A DNA stretch of 64,000 bases, taken from NCBI RefSeq assembly GCF_001027745.1, contig NZ_LECU01000006.1:62001-126000 (forward strand). The letters are read 5' to 3'. A program made the position numbers and the translations under genes. The notes beneath the pieces are model-generated. The model was not told the DNA's origin. It saw nothing but the letters and a program-made list of their open reading frames with translations, and ran no database searches. Positions 19,639 to 28,761 of the stretch are shown in pieces (position 1 is the first letter of the stretch; each line of letters begins with the position of its first letter). The stretch is from Pedobacter sp. BMA (GTDB lineage: Bacteria > Bacteroidota > Bacteroidia > Sphingobacteriales > Sphingobacteriaceae).

Positions 19639-20594
19639 TGTCTTCCACTATCAATACAAATGTGGCTTTACAAAATGTGTTGGCTGCAATGGAAGTTGAG
19701 CGGAAAAAAATAGCTTCAGCTCAAACGAAAGGATATATTTTTATTGCAACCGGAATTGTTTTGGGGATTGTTGTCTTCTTTCTGGGTTTCCCTATAATTG
19801 GAATTATTTCGGGTTTACTACCTCTGGTATATGGCGGAATTTTACTATACCAGATCAATGATGAGTTGCAAGCCTATAAAAATTCCTATAAACATGATGT
19901 AATCGGTGCTGCACTGAAGTTTTTGGATCAGAGCTTAACCATTCAACCTAATATAGGTATTGAGGTTTCGGAGTTTATGTATACGCAATTATTTAACACT
20001 GAACCTGACCGGTACAACACAGAGGACCTGGTAAGCGGATCATCGGGGCAAACGAAGTTTTACTTTGCTGAGGTGCATGCTGAATACAAAACCGTTACGC
20101 AAACCAAGAATGGCACACGCACTGAGTGGCATGATATCTTTAAAGGAATTATTTTTGCGGCCGATTTTAATAAAGACTTTAATGGCATTACCATTGTCAG
20201 GCCGAAAGATTTTGGCAGCTCATTAGGTGCCTGGTTTTCCAAGCATATTTATTCGTTTGGAAATAAGGATGTGGTTCAGCTGGAGAATCCAGACTTCAGT
20301 AAAACCTTCGTAACCTATGGGAGCGATCAGGTTGAGGCCAGGTATATTCTGACACCATCTATGATGGAGCGTATTTTAAGTCTGAACAATCAAAGTAAGT
20401 ACAGCATTAGCCTTTCATTTGTACAATCCAGAATGTACATTGCCTTTCCGCTTATCCGAAATTACTTTGAGGCTCCTGTTTTTAAATCACTGCTCAACCC
20501 AGATGCATTAAATGATGATAGTAATGCCATCAGGTTTATGTATGATATTGTTCAGGAGCTGGATTTAAATACAAGAATCTGGGGGAAACGCTAA
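19638..20594 (+). CDS. DUF3137-family membrane protein
   Basis: A 318-residue protein with two adjacent hydrophobic segments (about residues 30-50 and 53-72) and a soluble domain of about 240 residues containing FYFAEVHAEYKTVTQTKNG, then FKGIIFAADFNKDFNG. This matches the DUF3137 family, which is often encoded next to LemA. The coupling to LemA suggests a shared membrane complex. No function is known, and no catalytic motif is visible. Confidence 0.82.
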   Translation: MSSTINTNVALQNVLAAMEVERKKIASAQTKGYIFIATGIVLGIVVFFLGFPIIGIISGLLPLVYGGILLYQINDELQAYKNSYKHDVIGAALKFLDQSLTIQPNIGIEVSEFMYTQLFNTEPDRYNTEDLVSGSSGQTKFYFAEVHAEYKTVTQTKNGTRTEWHDIFKGIIFAADFNKDFNGITIVRPKDFGSSLGAWFSKHIYSFGNKDVVQLENPDFSKTFVTYGSDQVEARYILTPSMMERILSLNNQSKYSISLSFVQSRMYIAFPLIRNYFEAPVFKSLLNPDALNDDSNAIRFMYDIVQELDLNTRIWGKR

Positions 20595-20616
20595 TTTTTA
20601 ATGCGTCAAATAGAAA

Positions 20617-20979
20617 TTAGCTAAGGTGTTTTTTCACGATTTCTTCCAATGCTAAAATGTCGAATGGTTTAGACAGATAGCTATCTGCTCCAGCTTCGTC
20701 AGCAAGAGCCGAAATATCATTATTGGCAGAGAAATATATTACCGGAATGTGTTTGAGATCGGGATGGCTTTTTAACGCTCTTGTAGCTTGTATTCCTCCT
20801 AAATCCGGTAACCAGTTGTCCATAAAAATCAAGTCGGGCATATACTCCGAAACTTGTTTTTCAATTTCATTAGCGCTTTCTGATGTTTTAATCTCATAAC
20901 CTGCATCTTCCAGAATAAAGGTGCACAAATCGAGAATATCCCGATTATCATCGAATACAAAAACCTTTTTCAAACTCAT
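20617..20979 (-). CDS. Single-domain response regulator
   Basis: A 120-residue lone receiver. The acidic pair is in VFDDNRD, the phospho-acceptor Asp in LIFMDNWLPD (about residue 56), and the conserved Lys in YLSKPFD (about 103). No output domain is attached, so it probably passes phosphate or controls a partner by binding. It is the last gene of the leftward signalling cluster, 20 nt after cheB. Confidence 0.93.
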   Translation of the reverse strand: MSLKKVFVFDDNRDILDLCTFILEDAGYEIKTSESANEIEKQVSEYMPDLIFMDNWLPDLGGIQATRALKSHPDLKHIPVIYFSANNDISALADEAGADSYLSKPFDILALEEIVKKHLS

Positions 20980-20999
20980 TTTAACCTCCAGAATAGCAA

Positions 21000-21584
21000 T
21001 TAATTATTTAATTTATTTATGTACTTAGCCATTTCAAAACTATGCAGTAAAACATGTGGCTTCACATTTAAAGCAGCCTGTTGTGGCATGTAAGGCATTA
21101 TAGCTGTGTCAGGATTCTGTATAACCACAATTCCCCCCAAATTGTTTACAGTTTTTAATCCCTCTACACCGTCCGCATTCGAGCCGGAGAGCAAAATACA
21201 AACCAACTTATCCCCAAATATATCTGCAGCAGACTGGAAAGTGACATCAATAGCAGGGCGGGAATAATTTATCTTCTCTGAATAATCTAACGATATACTT
21301 CTGTTTTGCTCAATAAGCAAGTGATAATCCGAAGGAGCCAGGTAAACTTGTCCGGGCTGCAATATTTCCTTTTCCTCGGCTTCAGATACCGGTAAAATGG
21401 TTCTGTTTCTTAGTAAATCACTCAGGAGCGATTCATTATTGGCTTTTCGGTGAATCACTAAAATAATGGGGAAAGTGATATTTGGACTGAGGTCGGGAAA
21501 TATTTCGAGCAATACATCTAAACTTCCTGCTGAACCGCCAATGACCAATGCCTCACATCTTGTAGAACCTATAGTTTGCGCCAT
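21000..21584 (-). CDS. CheB-type protein-glutamate methylesterase, catalytic domain only
   Basis: A 194-residue protein that is only the CheB methylesterase domain. The triad is visible: Ser18 in GGSAGS, His45 in LVIHRKA and Asp138 in SGSNADGVEG. The usual N-terminal receiver is absent, so phosphorylation control must come from another protein, perhaps one of the lone receivers beside it. CheB demethylates chemoreceptor glutamates, but no receptor gene is in the window. It overlaps cheR by 16 nt, indicating coupled expression. Confidence 0.93.
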   Translation of the reverse strand: MAQTIGSTRCEALVIGGSAGSLDVLLEIFPDLSPNITFPIILVIHRKANNESLLSDLLRNRTILPVSEAEEKEILQPGQVYLAPSDYHLLIEQNRSISLDYSEKINYSRPAIDVTFQSAADIFGDKLVCILLSGSNADGVEGLKTVNNLGGIVVIQNPDTAIMPYMPQQAALNVKPHVLLHSFEMAKYINKLNN

Positions 21585-22387
21585 ATTTTCTCCAGTTTCA
21601 CTCTTTTATATTCTTTTGATTTGGCCCAGAATTCCAGACTTTCTTTACTGCCTAGTGCGAGGTAGCCCAATTTTTCAATGCTGCTATCAAACAGGTTAAA
21701 TACCTTATGCTGAAGGTCTTTATCAAAGTAGATCAAAACATTTCTGCACATGATAAGCTGGAACTCGTTGAATGAGTGATCAGAAACTAAGTTATGCGTA
21801 GAAAATATCATTTTACTATTTAAGCTTTCATCAAATTTAGCCAGTGAATAATTAGCGGTATAGTAAGATGAAAAATCTTTTATTCCTCCAGATTGAATAT
21901 AGTTTTCAGAATACTGTTTCAGGTAGTTCATGGAAAACATCCCTTTTTTTGCTTTCTCTAAAACCGACGGGTTGATGTCGGTTGCGTAGATCAAAGACTT
22001 ACCCAATAAATTCAGTTCTTTCAACACTATTGCTAAGGAATACGCTTCCTCTCCTGTTGAACATCCAGCTACCCAAACCCTGATAAAAGGGTATGTACCT
22101 AACACGGGAAGTACCTCGTTTCTCAAGGCTTTGTAGAAGGATGGATCACGAAACATTTCGGTAACATTTACAGTGATTTCCTCTAAAAACCGTTTGAAAT
22201 ATTGTTTATCACTTCGAATGGTATACCTGAATTCTGCGAAACTCACAAAGTTGTCAAGTGCATACAGACGTGTAATCCTTCTTTTTATAGATGCATGAGA
22301 GTATTCCAGAAAATCGTACCCGTGAGTTTCGAGAACATCATTGAGCAATAATTCAATCTGCTCGTTATCTATTACATCACTTATCAC
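21569..22387 (-). CDS. CheR-type protein-glutamate methyltransferase
   Basis: A 272-residue SAM-dependent methyltransferase. It has the helical N-terminal domain (SHASIKRRITRLYALDNF), the SAM-binding motif VAGCSTGEEAYSLAI and the CheR signature MCRNVLIYFDKDLQ. The start codon is GTG (22385-22387), directly after the TAG stop of the upstream receiver gene with no gap. The N-terminal helices match the family from the first residues, so this start is likely right. With CheB it forms a methylation pair; the substrate is unknown, since no chemoreceptor is nearby. Confidence 0.93.
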   Translation of the reverse strand: MISDVIDNEQIELLLNDVLETHGYDFLEYSHASIKRRITRLYALDNFVSFAEFRYTIRSDKQYFKRFLEEITVNVTEMFRDPSFYKALRNEVLPVLGTYPFIRVWVAGCSTGEEAYSLAIVLKELNLLGKSLIYATDINPSVLEKAKKGMFSMNYLKQYSENYIQSGGIKDFSSYYTANYSLAKFDESLNSKMIFSTHNLVSDHSFNEFQLIMCRNVLIYFDKDLQHKVFNLFDSSIEKLGYLALGSKESLEFWAKSKEYKRVKLEKIWRKL

Positions 22388-22759
22388 CTAATTTGTAAAT
22401 TTTTCTATTTGTACTATTAACTCATCAACATTTATCGGTTTTGAAACATAACCTGAAGCTCCGGCACTCAGGCAGCGTTCTTTATCGCCTACCATTGCCT
22501 GTGCCGTAACAGCGAGTACGGGTATGTTCTGCATTTCCTGGGATTTTTTCATCGCAGCAATTGCCTGGTAACCATCCATGTCGGGCATCATCATATCCAT
22601 TAAAATGATGGATACATTTTCATTTTGTTGTATGATTGAAAAGCCTTCCCGGGCACTTGTTGCGGAGAGGCAATTGAAACCTTTGGCCTTTAGAACAGCT
22701 TTTAATGCAAAAATGTTTCGGTTATCATCATCAATAATCAGAATTGTTTTTTGAGGCAT
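22388..22759 (-). CDS. Single-domain response regulator
   Basis: A 123-residue lone receiver with IIDDDNRN, the phospho-acceptor in ILMDMMMPDMDGYQ (about residue 55) and the Lys in YVSKPINVD. It is very like the third receiver of the large hybrid kinase encoded 17 nt upstream (shared VTAxAMxGDxExCxxAGAS pattern), which suggests that it was copied out of that gene or that both receive phosphate from the same kinase. Confidence 0.94.
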   Translation of the reverse strand: MPQKTILIIDDDNRNIFALKAVLKAKGFNCLSATSAREGFSIIQQNENVSIILMDMMMPDMDGYQAIAAMKKSQEMQNIPVLAVTAQAMVGDKERCLSAGASGYVSKPINVDELIVQIEKFTN

Positions 22760-22776
22760 ATTAATTATAAAATGGT

Positions 22777-25700
22777 TTAAGATGTATGATGATTTTCATA
22801 AAGCCAGACACGCAAAAGCGAAATCAGCTGATCCATATCAACAGGTTTACTAATGTAATCAGAGGCTCCGGCGGCGATACATTTCTCTCTATCGCCCATC
22901 ATGGCTTTGGCCGTTACAGCAAGAATAGGGAGGTTTCTGTATTTCATGTCTTGTCTGATTGCCGTAGTGGTTTCATAACCATCTAACTCAGGCATCATCA
23001 TATCCATCAAAACCACATCAACGCCAGGATTTTCATTTAGCATTTTTAGCGCCTCTTTCCCATCTGTTGCAGGTAAGACCTTCATTTGATGTTGCTCCAG
23101 AATTTTTGTCAGGGAGAAAATGTTTCTTACATCATCATCAGCAACCAAAACGGTTTTACCTTTTAAAACATCCTGCAATTCTGAGAATCGTTTAGGCGCC
23201 TTGGTTTTCTCCTTGCTCTGTTCTTCCACCAGATGCAGGAACAGGCCTGCCTCATCTAATATACGCTGGTAAGAATGGGCTGTTTTTACCACAATCGAAT
23301 CAGCATATTGCTTAATGCGGTTTTCTTCACCTTTTGAAAGGTTTTTACCTGTAAATATAATAATTGGAAGGTTTTCCAGACCAGGTGTTTTCTTTACCAC
23401 TTCAAGTGTTTCATATGCATGCTTGTCGGGAATACCCATATCAAGAATTACGCAATTCACTTCAGGTTTATGCAATGCAGAAACACCATCATTTACCTGG
23501 CTTACAATTTCCGTCTGAATATTGAAGTTGCTTAAGAAATAACTTAAAGCCTTTGCATGCTGCTCATTCTCTTCAACGATCAATACTTTTTTGGGATGCC
23601 GGCTCAAAGCATGTTCCAGTTTAGAAAAGATTTCCTGCATGTGCTCGAAAGCAAATGGCTTGTTTATGAAATCGACAGCTCCTTTCAATAAACTTTCCTT
23701 CTTAACCTGTAATGATGACATGATATGAACAGGAATTGGTCTTGTTGCCGGGTCTGCCTTCAACTCTTCCATGACCTGCCATCCATCTTTAACGGGCAGC
23801 TGAATATCGAGGAGAATGGCCAATGGCTTATAAGATCTTGCCATTTCTATTCCCACATCACCTCTCACTGCAACTAGTCCCTTATAATTGCGTTTGCGGG
23901 TAAAATCGAGCAGGGTTTTCGCAAAAGGGGTATCATCTTCAACGATCAATATCACCTTATCATCGGGCGTGATATTATCTCTATCGTCATCGATTTCCTG
24001 AGGGATGTTTGCGACAGTTAAGCGTTCAATTTTCTTTGGTGCTGAGTCTGCTACCAGAATTGGTTTTCGTTCAACGATTTCAACCGTTCCTTCCAGGCCT
24101 TTATTTTTATCAACGGGAAGCGTAAGTGTAAAAATACTTCCTTCACCTTCTGTACTTTTCAGGTCGATATATCCTCCTAACAATTTGGCGAGTTCCCGGC
24201 TAATCGACAATCCAAGGCCCGTACCTCCAAACTTCCTCCTTGTTGAGCCATCTGCCTGCTGAAAAGCTTCAAATACCATCCCCTGTTTTTCCGGGGCAAT
24301 GCCCACACCAGTATCGGTAACCTTGAAAATCAAGGCTTGTTGTTTTTCAGATTTAGTGATATTTAGTTTAACTGAACCTTGCGTTGTAAATTTGATTGCA
24401 TTGGATAGCAGATTTTTAATGATCTGTTCCAGACGCATTTTATCAGTGTGGAAATACTCGGGAACATCCTCAGCTTTGTCGACTACGAAGTTCAGGTTCT
24501 TTTCTTTAGCCAAAGGATTAAAAAGCGAGCGCATGTTGAGCATGATATCATCTACTTTGATATTTGCCCTATCGAGCTCCATTTTGCCGGCCTCAATTTT
24601 CGAAAGATCTAAGATTTCATCAATCAAGCTCAGCAAACCCTGACCTGAGCTTTGTATCACCTCAGCATACTCCTGATGTTCGCGATCCATTTCTTCGTTT
24701 TCAGACATTAATCTGGACAGCAACAAAATGGAATTTAGCGGTGTTCTCAATTCGTGCGACATATTTGCCAGAAATTCAGACTTATATCGGGTACTTAATT
24801 CGAGTGCTTCAGCTTTCTGTTGAATTTCGATATTTCGTTCTTCGATTAATTCATTCTTTTCCTCGAGCAAGCTGCTCCGTTCTTCGAGCTCCTGGTTACT
24901 CTGTAATAACTCTTCCTGTTGCACCCTAAGCTCTTCCTCAGATGCCTGCAGCTTTTGCGCCTGGGCCTCAAGTTCAGCATTAAGTCCTTCCAGCTCATTA
25001 TGCTGAACCTGTAGCTCTTCAGATTGTGCCTGGGTTTCTTCAAGCAACTGTTGCAATTTCTGTCTGTTCTGAGCTCCCAGTAATGCCGTACCCACATCGG
25101 TTAGGACGAGATTTAAGAAATGGAGTTGCAGGTCCGTATAGTGGCCAACTGTACCCAGTTCAACACCTCCAATTGAAATTTCATTACGGATAATGGGTAA
25201 AACTACAAGTTGAGCGGGTTTGATATTTCCTGTGGCATGGGTAATGGTTAACTCATTCTGCGGAACATCTTCAATTAGAATCCGTTTGCCCGACTTTACC
25301 ACCTGGCCTATTAAGCCCTGACCAAGTTCAATGGTGTCTGCCAAATTTGTTCCCTTTAAGGCGTATTGTGCTTTCAGGTGTAAATATCCATCATCTTTAA
25401 AGAGGTAAATGGCGCCAACCTGGCTTTTGGTGTATACGGCCAAAAATTCAAGGATATCTTCGGCCAAATGAAATACATCTTTTTCGCCAACCATTTTGAT
25501 ATTGAGGTTTGCCACACCGGTTTGTAACCATTCATTGTCGGCAAGTGTATCAAAAGATTTCTTCAACGAGGTTGACATGCTATTCAATGAACCTGAAAGC
25601 TCGCCAATATCATCCTCCGACTGGCCATCTAACGTTACACCATAGTTACCAATGGAAATCTGATGTGCAATTTCTTTAATTGCCACAATCCGTTTTTCCA

Positions 25701-26364
25701 TCTCATATTTTTTATCTTCAATTTCCTGATGCAGTTTTACCCGCTCATCAAAATCTACGGAGACTTTTCTGTAGAAAAACAATGTGATCAGTATTGCGAG
25801 TAGGGCTGCAATGAGGATTAATATTGGTGTATATGCGCTAAGTTTGTTTAATTCTGCTGTACGTACATCTAACAGTCTTTTCTCTTCAGCAACCAATTTG
25901 CTTACAACCGAACGTGCCTGATCCATATATACCTTTCCCTGGAAAAGTACAGTAGGATCAATTGCGCCACCGAGTGTTTTGATTTCGATGGTGGAGCTGA
26001 TAATGCCCATTCGTTTGAAGAGAATAGCCCTTAATGCGGCAACATTTTTTTGCTGAACAACATTGTCTTTGGTTGCCGCTTCCACCCGCTTGAGAATAGC
26101 GGCAGCAGAATCGCTTGCGCCGTAGTAGGGAGCTAAAAAAACTTTATTACCGGTTAGAAGAAACCCTCTTTGTCCTGTTTCTGCATCTTTAAGGTAGGAG
26201 ATAATATTTTCGCTGTTTAATATAACCTCATCGCTATGCTTGACCAGCTCGGTACTTTGAATGAGGTTCCTGATGCTCACATATGAAGCGAGTGAGCTGA
26301 TGAAAAGAATAATTAGCGATAAACCGAGGCCTAAGCGTAAATTATTTTTAAGCGTTGTTTTCAT
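22777..26364 (-). CDS. Large hybrid sensor histidine kinase (CHASE3-HAMP-GAF-HisKA-HATPase-REC-REC-REC)
   Basis: A 1195-residue sensor kinase. Order: TM1 (about 10-32), periplasmic CHASE3-like helical domain with the AETGQRGFLLTG motif (61-72), TM2 (178-198), HAMP (about 200-270), GAF (about 290-430), a Glu/Gln-rich coiled coil (432-525), HisKA with His537 in MSHELRTPLN, HATPase (about 640-755, with DTGVGI and GTGLGLSI), then three receivers starting near 805, 930 and 1070. Receivers 1 and 3 have normal phospho-acceptors (LLDIQLP, LMDMMMP); receiver 2 begins IVEENEQ with LDMGIP and lacks a clear KP Lys (VVKTAHS), so it may be altered. It probably heads signalling through the lone receivers and CheB/CheR encoded after it. 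Confidence 0.95.
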   Translation of the reverse strand: MKTTLKNNLRLGLGLSLIILFISSLASYVSIRNLIQSTELVKHSDEVILNSENIISYLKDAETGQRGFLLTGNKVFLAPYYGASDSAAAILKRVEAATKDNVVQQKNVAALRAILFKRMGIISSTIEIKTLGGAIDPTVLFQGKVYMDQARSVVSKLVAEEKRLLDVRTAELNKLSAYTPILILIAALLAILITLFFYRKVSVDFDERVKLHQEIEDKKYEMEKRIVAIKEIAHQISIGNYGVTLDGQSEDDIGELSGSLNSMSTSLKKSFDTLADNEWLQTGVANLNIKMVGEKDVFHLAEDILEFLAVYTKSQVGAIYLFKDDGYLHLKAQYALKGTNLADTIELGQGLIGQVVKSGKRILIEDVPQNELTITHATGNIKPAQLVVLPIIRNEISIGGVELGTVGHYTDLQLHFLNLVLTDVGTALLGAQNRQKLQQLLEETQAQSEELQVQHNELEGLNAELEAQAQKLQASEEELRVQQEELLQSNQELEERSSLLEEKNELIEERNIEIQQKAEALELSTRYKSEFLANMSHELRTPLNSILLLSRLMSENEEMDREHQEYAEVIQSSGQGLLSLIDEILDLSKIEAGKMELDRANIKVDDIMLNMRSLFNPLAKEKNLNFVVDKAEDVPEYFHTDKMRLEQIIKNLLSNAIKFTTQGSVKLNITKSEKQQALIFKVTDTGVGIAPEKQGMVFEAFQQADGSTRRKFGGTGLGLSISRELAKLLGGYIDLKSTEGEGSIFTLTLPVDKNKGLEGTVEIVERKPILVADSAPKKIERLTVANIPQEIDDDRDNITPDDKVILIVEDDTPFAKTLLDFTRKRNYKGLVAVRGDVGIEMARSYKPLAILLDIQLPVKDGWQVMEELKADPATRPIPVHIMSSLQVKKESLLKGAVDFINKPFAFEHMQEIFSKLEHALSRHPKKVLIVEENEQHAKALSYFLSNFNIQTEIVSQVNDGVSALHKPEVNCVILDMGIPDKHAYETLEVVKKTPGLENLPIIIFTGKNLSKGEENRIKQYADSIVVKTAHSYQRILDEAGLFLHLVEEQSKEKTKAPKRFSELQDVLKGKTVLVADDDVRNIFSLTKILEQHQMKVLPATDGKEALKMLNENPGVDVVLMDMMMPELDGYETTTAIRQDMKYRNLPILAVTAKAMMGDREKCIAAGASDYISKPVDMDQLISLLRVWLYENHHTS

Positions 26365-26381
26365 TATAATATCTGAGGTAA

Positions 26382-27515
26382 TTATTCTTGATTTTTAGTG
26401 ATTTCTGCTTCGGTTATCGGGATGATAAAGTAAAATTCAGAGCCCTGATCGGGAGTGCTATTTACACCAATAGTACCATTGTGCCTTCTAATGATTTCTG
26501 AGCATATGTATAATCCAATACCTAAACCATTAAATCTGTTGCTGCTATCTTCTACACGATAAAATTTATCGAAGATTTTTTGCTGTTGTTCTTTGGAAAT
26601 ACCTATCCCAAAATCTTTCACCGCAAGATAAAGTTTTTCGTCTTTGATGTTGATGGTTACATTCACCTGGTTGGTTCCAGGTGCATATTTTATGGCATTT
26701 GTAATAAAGTTAATTACAACCTGTTCGAGCCTCATCTCATCACCAAAAATCATATCCCTGGTTTGTCCAAGCTTGGTTATGATAAAATCCGGATTTGATT
26801 GCTGCAACATTTCAATCGCGTTATTGACCATATTATCGGCGCAAAAAGGCTGCATATTGAACTTCATCTTGCCGCTTTCGATTTTAGAAATATCAAGCAA
26901 ATCGACAATCAGGTCGTTTAATTTTTCGAGCTGTATGCTGGCTTTATCCAAATGATTTTTGGCCAACTCCTTATTGTCTTTATCGAGGCTTCGCTGCAAG
27001 AGTTGAATATAGCCTTTAACACTCGTTAAAGGTGTTTTCAGTTCATGACTGGCTATACTGATAAATTCGTCTTTTTTATGCTCGGCTTCTTTTCTAAACT
27101 CTATTTCCTCAAGAAGTTTTTCCTGCACTTCGTTCAGTTTTCTGCTTTGCTCGTAAATGCGGTAGAAGGTTTTGATTTTAAGTAGCAAAACATTGATATC
27201 CACCGGTTTTGTGATGTAATCTAGTCCCCCGCTCAGGTATCCTTTGGTAATAAATTTGAGTTCTGTATTAACAGCTGAAAGGAAAATAATGGCGGTATCT
27301 TTTGCTTTACTGAACCCGGAAATGGCTTCTGCAACTTCGAATCCATCCATATCCGGCATCTGGACATCAAGAATGATTAACACATAATTGTTCTTTAAAA
27401 CCTTCTTTAGCGCCTCCTCTCCTGATGATGCCGTGTCGACATCAAAGTTATGTGCTTGTAATACTTTCTGTAACGAGATCAGGTTTTCAGGCCTGTCATC
27501 AACTATAAGAATCAT
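26382..27515 (-). CDS. Receiver-histidine kinase fusion protein
   Basis: A 377-residue soluble protein. Receiver at about 1-118 (Asp50 in ILDVQMPDMDG, Lys in YITKPVD), short coiled linker, HisKA with His157 in IASHELKTPLTS, and HATPase to the end (NFITNAIKYAPG, FGIGIS, GLGIGLYICSEII). Kinases with an N-terminal receiver usually act mid-way in a phosphorelay. It is the first gene of the leftward signalling cluster and lies 17 nt before the large hybrid kinase. Confidence 0.94.
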   Translation of the reverse strand: MILIVDDRPENLISLQKVLQAHNFDVDTASSGEEALKKVLKNNYVLIILDVQMPDMDGFEVAEAISGFSKAKDTAIIFLSAVNTELKFITKGYLSGGLDYITKPVDINVLLLKIKTFYRIYEQSRKLNEVQEKLLEEIEFRKEAEHKKDEFISIASHELKTPLTSVKGYIQLLQRSLDKDNKELAKNHLDKASIQLEKLNDLIVDLLDISKIESGKMKFNMQPFCADNMVNNAIEMLQQSNPDFIITKLGQTRDMIFGDEMRLEQVVINFITNAIKYAPGTNQVNVTINIKDEKLYLAVKDFGIGISKEQQQKIFDKFYRVEDSSNRFNGLGIGLYICSEIIRRHNGTIGVNSTPDQGSEFYFIIPITEAEITKNQE

Positions 27516-27618
27516 CTTTTTTAAAACAAATAAGAAGCTGGGATAATTATGTTTGGTTTAGAGACAAATATCTCATAACCGTAAACAAACAGGGAATATT
27601 GAAAAAGGTTTTAACTTT

Positions 27619-28461
27619 TTACAAATTATTTGAATTAAATGTATCGCCTTGTTTAAAGTCGCCCGTATCGAATCCTTTTTTAAACCAGTATACCCTTTGT
27701 TCTGAAGTTCCATGGGTAAAAGAATCTGGCTTTACCTCCCCTGTTGACTGTTTTTGTAGTTTATCATCCCCGATGGCATTGGCTGCTGTTAATGCTTCGT
27801 TAATATCTCCTTCTTCCAATCTAAAATCTTTTAGGTTTTGAGCATGATGTGCCCAAAGGCCTGCGAAGAAATCGGCTTGTAATTCAAGCTTAACCGAGAG
27901 GCGATTGTATTCAGTTTCGCTCACCTGCCCCCGTGCACGATCTAATTTTTCGGAAATTCCAAGAAGATTCTGCACATGGTGACCAACTTCGTGCGCGATT
28001 ACATAAGCCTGTGCAAAATCACCTGCAGCTCCGAAGCGGTCTTTAAGCTCATCGTAGAACGATAAATCAATATATACTTTACTATCTCCCGGGCAGTAAA
28101 ATGGTCCGACATTAGATTGTGCAAACCCACATGCGGTTTGTACTCCATCTCTAAATAACCATAGTTTCGGATATTCGTACTGTTTGCCCATGGCTTCGAA
28201 TTCCTTTGACCATACAAGTTCTGTAGATTCGAGTACACCGGACACAAAAACAGCCTGCGGGTCATCGGCAGGGACGCCTTTTTTCACCTCTTCAGTACCA
28301 GCGCCAGCAGGAATCTGGCTTACCACACCTGTTAAATCTTTACCGAAGATAAGACCCAGTATTACAACTATAATACCGATACCACCGCCCAACACGGTTT
28401 TTCCCCCACCACTACTTCTACCGTCCTCTACATTATTACTTCCTTTACCAAACCATTGCAT
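27619..28461 (-). CDS. YpfJ-type neutral zinc metallopeptidase
   Basis: A 280-residue protein with a Gly/Ser-rich N-terminus, one membrane segment (about residues 27-45, GGIGIIVVILGLIFG) and a catalytic domain carrying the zinc motif HEVGHH (in AYVIAHEVGHHVQNLLG) and downstream ELQADFFAGLWAHH, whose Glu may be the third ligand. FCPGD... is replaced here by FYCPGDSKVYIDLSFYDEL, a conserved family segment. The substrate is unknown. It stands alone, with about 100 bp before the signalling cluster. Confidence 0.92.
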   Translation of the reverse strand: MQWFGKGSNNVEDGRSSGGGKTVLGGGIGIIVVILGLIFGKDLTGVVSQIPAGAGTEEVKKGVPADDPQAVFVSGVLESTELVWSKEFEAMGKQYEYPKLWLFRDGVQTACGFAQSNVGPFYCPGDSKVYIDLSFYDELKDRFGAAGDFAQAYVIAHEVGHHVQNLLGISEKLDRARGQVSETEYNRLSVKLELQADFFAGLWAHHAQNLKDFRLEEGDINEALTAANAIGDDKLQKQSTGEVKPDSFTHGTSEQRVYWFKKGFDTGDFKQGDTFNSNNL

Positions 28462-28712
28462 AGCTTTTTCTTTTGTTTAATGAATAACCGTAACTGAGGG
28501 ACAATTGTTATGCTAAATTATAAATAATTTTCAGGATATTGTACCGGGCCTGATTTACATGCGGTGAATGATGCAAATCATATTTCACAGCAAACCCCTT
28601 TATCCCGAAAAGGCAAGAAACGAATACTGCGGACTTGGTGTGGAGTTTATGCGTTCCTGACCACACGGAAGCTAAGCGGAGACGGGCATTATATGCGGTT
28701 GAACAATAAGCG
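28462..28712. other. Intergenic DNA with a possible RNA hairpin and a 5S-like stretch
   Basis: About 250 bp between the metallopeptidase start and the gltX terminator. It contains GTGTGG (28638-28643) paired with CCACAC (28661-28666), and within it the stretch 28652-28677 (GTTCCTGACCACACGGAAGCTAAGC region) that resembles the loop B-helix III segment of bacterial 5S rRNA. A 72-codon frame on the plus strand here has no family features. I cannot assign a gene. Confidence 0.35.
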
Positions 28713-28750
28713 AAAGAAAAGCGGGCAATACTGGATTTGCATTACCCGCT
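28713..28750 (-). terminator. Intrinsic terminator after gltX
   Basis: On the minus strand AGCGGGTAAT and ATTGCCCGCT (plus-strand arms 28741-28750 and 28720-28729) form a 10-bp stem with one G-U pair and an 11-nt loop, followed by TTTTCTTT. It lies 11 nt past the gltX stop. Confidence 0.8.
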
Positions 28751-28761
28751 ATATTATATTT

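Noticed and set aside
20590-20621. Inverted repeat GCTAATTT/AAATTAGC between convergent genes
   Set aside because: The 8-bp AT-rich stem with a 16-nt loop is weak and partly inside the DUF3137 stop region; not enough for a terminator call.
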